From contig SWDT01000084.1 in the NCBI GenBank assembly GCA_009193035.1, positions 154,293 to 218,292 of the forward strand: a DNA stretch of 64,000 bases, written 5' to 3'. A program made the position numbers and the translations under genes. The notes under the pieces were generated by a model. That model did not search any database. It was not told the origin of the DNA and worked only from the letters and a program-made list of their open reading frames with translations. The stretch is from Halicephalobus mephisto (taxonomy: Eukaryota > Nematoda > Chromadorea > Rhabditida > Panagrolaimidae). The first letter of the stretch is position 1; every line of letters starts with the position of its first letter. Positions 60,901 through 64,000 of this stretch are shown here, piece by piece.

Positions 60901-62273
60901 GCCGATATCTGACCAACTGGGAATTCTCTCCAGCTAATTGACAAAATCCAGATTTTTCTATTTTTTACTAAATGTTAAATTTTATTTTTAAAAATATTAA
61001 AAAATAAAAATTTTTCGAATTTTTAAAATTTTTTTTGAATTTTTGAATTTTTTTGAATTTTAAAATTTTTTTTTTAAAATAAAACTGCTGAAAGGAAAAC
61101 TGTCAAAAATGGAAATGATTGATAAGAGGATTCTGAAGACTCTCGAGATTTTTCAAAAATAAAAACAAAGATAAAAAAAAATAAAAAATCAAATTGACGG
61201 ATTGTTGAAAGATGGCAAAAATTTACGAAACAAACTTTATAAATAATAATAAAGTTAAAAATTTCTAAAATTTTATAAAAAATTATTTTTAAAATTTCAA
61301 AAAATTCAATATTTTAAAAAATCAAAAAAAAGCACTGCAAAAAATTTTAAATTCATAAAAAAATAAAAAATATTTTTAAAATTTTTCAAAAAAATTAATA
61401 AAATTCTAAAAAATGAATGAATTTTATAAAAAAAATCATTTAAATTTTTTAAATTTGTGAAAAATATAATTTTTTGAATTAAAAAAAATTATTTAAATTC
61501 AAAAAAAATTAAAATTCTTGAAATTAAAGAAAATTAAAATTTTCGAAATTCAAAAAAATTAAAATTTTCGAAATTCGAAAAAAATTAAAATTCAAAAAAA
61601 ATTGAAATTTTCGAAATTCGAAAAAAATTAAAATTTGAAAAAAATTGAAATTTTCGAAATTTGTGGAAAATTATGGAAATTGAACTTACCCGTAGGCGAA
61701 GAGGAGATCGTAGAGTTCTTCATCGAGAGTCAATTTGCTGCTTGACCTTTCACCGAGGTCGTGGACGGACCCGCTGATGCCGGGGGGGAAGGCTAGAGTG
61801 CCTCTTCTGTTGAAGAGGGAACTGGTCCTTCTGGAGGGGGGCCAGACCCCCGCGGCTTCGGTGGAATGAACAGCCCTCGACGATGAAGCAGAACCGACTC
61901 GTTCTGGCATGTCGTCGTTGATCGGAGGAAGGTAATGTTGATGTTGGGAGCCGAGTGCCAGACTAGAGGACCGGCAAGAAGACGGAACGCGTTGCTTTGA
62001 CGGGGAAGTCGTTTCTGTCGCTGGCTGTGAGACTCGCCAAAACGGGGCGGGCCCGAGTTGCCTCTGGCGTCTCGACACGATTATTGGAGAAGCGGTCGAA
62101 GTGACCAATCCTGGAGACATTGTTGGAGAAGATGGAGATCGTCGAGGAATCGTAGGAGAGGGGGTCGGAGCGAAGGCCGTCGAGGGGGCCAAAGAAGGCC
62201 GCAGCACCTGCCCCACCCCCAGGCCGATCACCGACGGTCTTCGAGGATTTCTGTCTTTCGGAATTTCCTGCAT
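45917..62273 (-). CDS. tmc-1: Transmembrane channel-like protein, orthologue of nematode TMC-1
   Basis: Twelve coding exons: 62273-61690, 52404-51963, 51473-51211, 51161-50564, 50295-49412, 48825-48510, 48399-48235, 48191-47800, 47722-47369, 47278-47063, 46724-46464, 46133-45917. All phases agree, giving 1563 residues. TMC proteins are ten-pass, pore-forming subunits of mechanosensory channel complexes and background conductances, working with CIB/CALM-1 and TMIE. Visible here: conserved N-terminus ([19 protein letters not shown], about 176-194), [15 protein letters not shown] in exon 2, hydrophobic helices in exons 2-6, the signature CWETMVGQE (about 808-816) followed by [20 protein letters not shown], and a long Ser/Pro-rich cytoplasmic tail ending [17 protein letters not shown]. 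The extreme C-terminus and N-terminus match TMC-1, by my memory of the nematode protein, better than TMC-2. Start MQEIPKD follows a TTTTTAAG acceptor. AATAAA overlaps the stop. Intron 1 is 9.3 kb and holds two further candidate first exons. Confidence 0.93.
52430..52740. repeat. Tandem array of about 32 bp units between TMC exon 2 and the nearest alternative first exon
   Basis: Nine units carry TATATGAAAGTTGTTAATTT and TTAAGTTTTGATATATG. Related in sequence to the ATATATCAATT array at 16931-17100. Confidence 0.85.
52758..53044 (-). CDS. tmc-1: Candidate alternative first exon of the TMC gene (96-residue form)
   Basis: An open frame from ATG at 53044 ([17 protein letters not shown]...) runs 95 codons plus two bases to a GTAAGC donor. 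It is phase 2 and spliced onto 52404 it reads [15 protein letters not shown]. If not spliced, it stops at the codon overlapping the donor (RSS then TAA). It is hydrophilic, with Ser/Arg clusters (SRRSSVF, ATRRKAS) that look like kinase sites, and it is markedly richer in G+C than flanking DNA, which supports coding selection. The acceptor-like AAAG before the ATG is weak. A tiny separate gene nested in the intron is possible but less likely, given the matching phase and donor. Confidence 0.6.
53045..54620. repeat. TMC intron 1: degenerate TTCTAGAAAATTTCAGAATC array then A/T-run DNA
   Basis: 53260-54080 holds units of about 35-110 bp with AGAATCTCGAAGAAAATTCT, GATTCTGCCATAAAATTTTAG and AATCTACCGTAAT. 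54220-54620 is A-rich runs (AAAAATTTAAATATAAAAAA). One TTCTCGACGCGAATTTC motif is at about 53203. Confidence 0.7.
54621..55120. other. TMC intron 1: unique, less A/T-rich stretch
   Basis: Open frames on both strands (for example minus 54595-54897 and plus 54929-55171) have no recognisable domain, and none ends in a phase-2 donor, so I do not call an exon. Confidence 0.4.
55121..55720. repeat. TMC intron 1: tandem array, unit of about 148 bp, four copies
   Basis: TTTTTCAAACACAAAAATCT recurs at about 55124, 55276, 55424 and 55574. Copies are very similar. Confidence 0.9.
55721..56032. other. TMC intron 1: unique stretch just 3' of the short alternative first exon
   Basis: More balanced composition at 55740-55925; no exon recognised. 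Confidence 0.35.
56033..56106 (-). CDS. tmc-1: Candidate alternative first exon of the TMC gene (short form)
   Basis: ATG at 56106 directly after TTTTTTTTCAAG opens 24 codons plus two bases ([20 protein letters not shown]...) and ends at a perfect GTAAGT donor. It is in phase 2, like the main first exon, so it would splice onto the exon at 52404 to give a Thr-Asp-Glu-Ala-Asp-Met junction. It would replace the 194-residue Pro/Ser-rich N-terminus with a short basic one. A TTTCAAG immediately before the ATG fits a trans-splice acceptor, implying a separate promoter or trans-spliced start. The alternative reading, an internal exon of the long form, would break the frame. Homology to known TMC isoforms could not be tested. 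Confidence 0.6.
56107..56389. other. TMC intron 1: region upstream of the short alternative first exon
   Basis: Would hold the promoter of the 56106 start if that exon is real. I see only A/T-rich DNA and a poly(A)/T tract (56110-56155). Confidence 0.35.
56390..56815. repeat. TMC intron 1: tandem array, unit of about 175 bp, 2.4 copies
   Basis: Landmarks TTGATCGGACGTTCGTTAAT, TTATGCAAATTTATTTCAGT and AATTGTAATTACTAAGAAGT recur. Confidence 0.88.
57110..57790. repeat. TMC intron 1: tandem array, unit of about 178 bp, nearly four copies
   Basis: AATGAAATACAGCTTGTTTC, ATATGGAATAAGTTACAAA and TTCTAAATTTTATTTATTTT recur in the same order. More diverged units extend back to about 56870. Confidence 0.88.
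57791..58135. other. TMC intron 1: unique stretch
   Basis: A minus-strand frame at 57864-58052 is open but ends in a stop without a donor; no exon is called. Confidence 0.35.
58136..59040. repeat. TMC intron 1: tandem array of TTTTCGTGTCAGGACC units, about 118 bp
   Basis: Seven or so units carry AAATTTTCGTGTCAGGACCA, TTTCGAAATTAACTCTAAAA, TTGGTCCTGAAACGAA and ACAACTACTTTTTAGAAA. The CGTGTCAGGACC block is the reverse complement of the CCTGACACGAA class seen near 12.9 kb. Confidence 0.85.
59150..59460. other. TMC intron 1: unique, less A/T-rich stretch
   Basis: Balanced composition but no exon with phase-2 donor or matching acceptor. Could be regulatory. Confidence 0.35.
59461..59960. repeat. 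TMC intron 1: tandem array of CCATTCGAGACCT units
   Basis: Units of 60-105 bp carry AAATTTTCCATTCGAGACCT, ATAATACTACAATATGTAAA and CGCTTCAAGATTTTTTAATA. Shares its core with 19226-19720. Confidence 0.85.
60355..60600. repeat. TMC intron 1: direct duplication of about 85 bp
   Basis: CTTAAAAAATACGAAAAATT, TCATTATTTTTGGTCTCAAC and TGGAAAATTCTGAAAAT occur twice about 140 bp apart. Confidence 0.8.
60840..60917. other. TMC intron 1: potential hairpin in a GC-richer island
   Basis: A perfect 9 bp stem GTTGGTCAG / CTGACCAAC closes a 60-base interval that holds a smaller stem (GGC...GCC around T and A runs, 60885-60903). The middle pairs poorly, so this is not a convincing miRNA precursor. Confidence 0.3.
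60960..61685. other. TMC intron 1: A/T-run DNA next to the first exon
   Basis: AAAAAAATTAAAATTTTCGAAATTC units of about 30-35 bp repeat at 61480-61670. Confidence 0.6.
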
Positions 62274-62354
62274 TATCTTAAAAAATTTTCTAATTTCTTT
62301 ATTAAAAAAAACAAAAAAAATTTTCCTAAGGACAAAAATTAAAAATTTCGAAAT

Positions 62355-62965
62355 TACAGTAAATGCAAAATTTGCAACTTGCGGGCAACATTGAGGCAAG
62401 CTGTTTGAAGTGATAAACTTATTAATGAAGAGAAAAATTTGCTATTTAAAGATAATATTGGGGTAGGTAGATTAGAATAATAAAAACTTATTGATAAAGA
62501 GAAAAATTCGCATATTGCGGGCAACGTTGGGGCAGGTTGGTTGGAGTGAGAATCTGCATTAATGAAAAGTTTAAAAAACAAAAATTTGCATATTATAACC
62601 TAAGATACTGTATACCTAAAATTACTAAAAACCAAACTTGCAACTTGCAGGTAACGTTGGGGCAGGTCAGCCGGAATAATTGAAGGTTGTTTAAAAAATT
62701 TGAAGAAATCATTTTTTTGAATTTTCTTTGTAAATTGTAAACCAATTTGTAATTTAATAATTTAATACGATCAATCAATGTTGTTATTTTCAATTTTGTA
62801 AAATAAAAAATTCATTTCAAATTTTTCAATTTTTTTAAATTTTAAAAATAATAATTTTTTAAATATTTTATTTTTTTAAAAACACAATAAATAAAAATTT
62901 TAGGACACAGATAAATTTCAAACTTCCCCTAACATGCCCCAAAGTTGCGTGCAATCTGCGAATTT
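62355..62965 (-). repeat. Array of GTTGC(C/G)CGCAA elements upstream of the TMC gene
   Basis: Read on the minus strand (TMC sense), copies of TGCCCCAACGTTGCCCGCAA followed by (T/G)nTGC(A/G)AATTT lie at about 62355-62400, 62430-62470 (decayed), 62505-62545 and 62635-62670. One plus-oriented copy (GCCCCAAAGTTGCGTGCAAT) is at about 62936-62955. This is the same family as 29440-29770 and the nearest copy ends about 80 bp upstream of the TMC ATG. Confidence 0.75.
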
Positions 62966-64000
62966 TATTTTAATAATATTTTTTATTTTTTATAAAATTT
63001 AAATTTTTTAATAGATTTAAAATTATTTTTATAATTATTTTTTTATAATAATATATTAATATTTATAATAAATTTATATATTTAATAAATTTAAGATTTT
63101 TAAATAAATTTTACTTTTTATAAAATTTAAGGTTTTTAATAAATTTAAATTTTTAAATAAATTTTACTTTTTTATAAAATTTAAATTTTTAATAAAATTG
63201 TTTAAAAACGAAATTTTTACAACTTTCCAGTCGGGACCCAAACTGCAAAATTCCTGTTTTTCAAGGATGTCATCATAAGCATGTTGTGGAATTTAAAATA
63301 AGTATTTTTTGCAGAATTGTCTCGACGCGAATTTTTGGAACTTGAAAAAAACGAAAACGGATTAAAATTTCGGTTTTGCGTGACGGTTTCGTAATCCTAT
63401 CCGATTTTTGTGAATTTTTTAAGAATATTATATATTATTTTTTGTATTTGAAAATTCCTGAATGAGAATCACATAAAATAAATAAATATTTTTAAAATTA
63501 TTTTTTTTTAAATTTATTTCTTTTAAATTATTTTTTGAAAATTATTTTTTAAAATTATTTTTTTTAAAATTATTTTTGAAAATTATTTTTTTAAAATTTT
63601 TTTTAAAAATTACTTTTTTAAAAATTATTTTTAAAATTATTTTTTAAAATTATTTTTTTAAATTATTTTTTAAACTTATTTTTTAAAATTTTTATTCTTA
63701 TTACGGTATTTTTTAAAACATCTTTTTTCTTGTTAGATTACTGTAGAAATCACAAATTAATTTTTAAAATTATTTTAACGAGAAATTTCAGAAATTTTTA
63801 GAAACTACAGTAACCCAAGTGATGATGTTTTTTGTGTTGATTTTGTAATTTTTTTTTATATAATTTTTGAAAATTAATTTAGAAATTTCAAAATTAAAAT
63901 TACACAAAGTACAGTACCCTCTACCCGTCCTCTGAAACTACAGTATCCCCAGACACCTCGAACCCCTTCAAAATTATCTTTTTTTTCTACAGTAATCTTC
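62966..64000. other. A/T-run DNA with CGACGCGAA and CTACAGTA motifs
   Basis: A/T runs fill 62960-63200 and 63480-63700. TTGTCTCGACGCGAATTTTT lies near 63315, and CTACAGTA-type motifs occur near 63730, 63806, 63944 and 63990. No gene is seen to the window end. Confidence 0.5.

Noticed and set aside
60840..60917. miRNA precursor in TMC intron 1
   Set aside because: Only the terminal 9 bp and a small inner stem pair; the body of the hairpin is mismatched.

Overview
The window looks like nuclear DNA of a rhabditid nematode, probably Caenorhabditis or a close relative. The evidence is strong base skew to A+T, introns with GTAAGT-type donors and TTTTCAG-type acceptors, acceptor-like AGs just before several start codons (possible trans-splice sites), TACTGTAG-rich dispersed repeats, and one very well conserved gene, an orthologue of the TMC channel subunit tmc-1. 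Only six protein genes can be supported in 64 kb. The rest is mostly tandem arrays, inverted-repeat elements and A/T-run DNA, especially from 5.6 to 29.4 kb. All exon boundaries were read by eye from splice sites and reading phase.

Layout: 0.4-2.0 kb is a decayed Helitron with its 3' hairpin. 2.8-4.5 kb (minus) is an unrecognised, probably phosphoregulated protein, incomplete at its 3' end. 4.5-29.4 kb is a repeat desert with a foldback element at 22.7-23.7 kb. 29.8-30.2 kb (plus) is a small cysteine-rich membrane protein resembling Shisa proteins. 31.45-31.78 kb is a TA-flanked MITE. 33.2-35.3 kb (plus) is a divergent nucleoside-diphosphate-kinase-fold protein whose catalytic His seems to be lost. 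36.7-38.1 kb (minus) is a secreted beta/gamma-crystallin-like protein. 38.5-44.8 kb holds a segmental duplication whose two copies carry different insertions, a second foldback-like element and more arrays. 44.8-45.8 kb (plus) is a predicted Ig-EGF-transmembrane protein. 45.9-62.3 kb (minus) is the TMC gene: 12 coding exons plus two further candidate first exons inside its 9.3 kb first intron. 62.3-64 kb is array and A/T-run DNA.

Two gene pairs are convergent: the NDPK-like and crystallin-like genes, with oppositely oriented arrays between them, and the Ig-EGF and TMC genes, only 114 bp apart. No operon is evident. The TMC gene is the one securely named gene; TMC-1 is known as a pore-forming mechanosensory and excitability channel subunit. 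The points most worth a second look are the three phase-compatible TMC first exons, one repeat family with a TTGCGCGCAA core that sits in the same orientation just upstream of both the TMC and Shisa-like genes, the mutually empty insertion sites of the segmental duplication, and the three small predicted membrane or secreted proteins.
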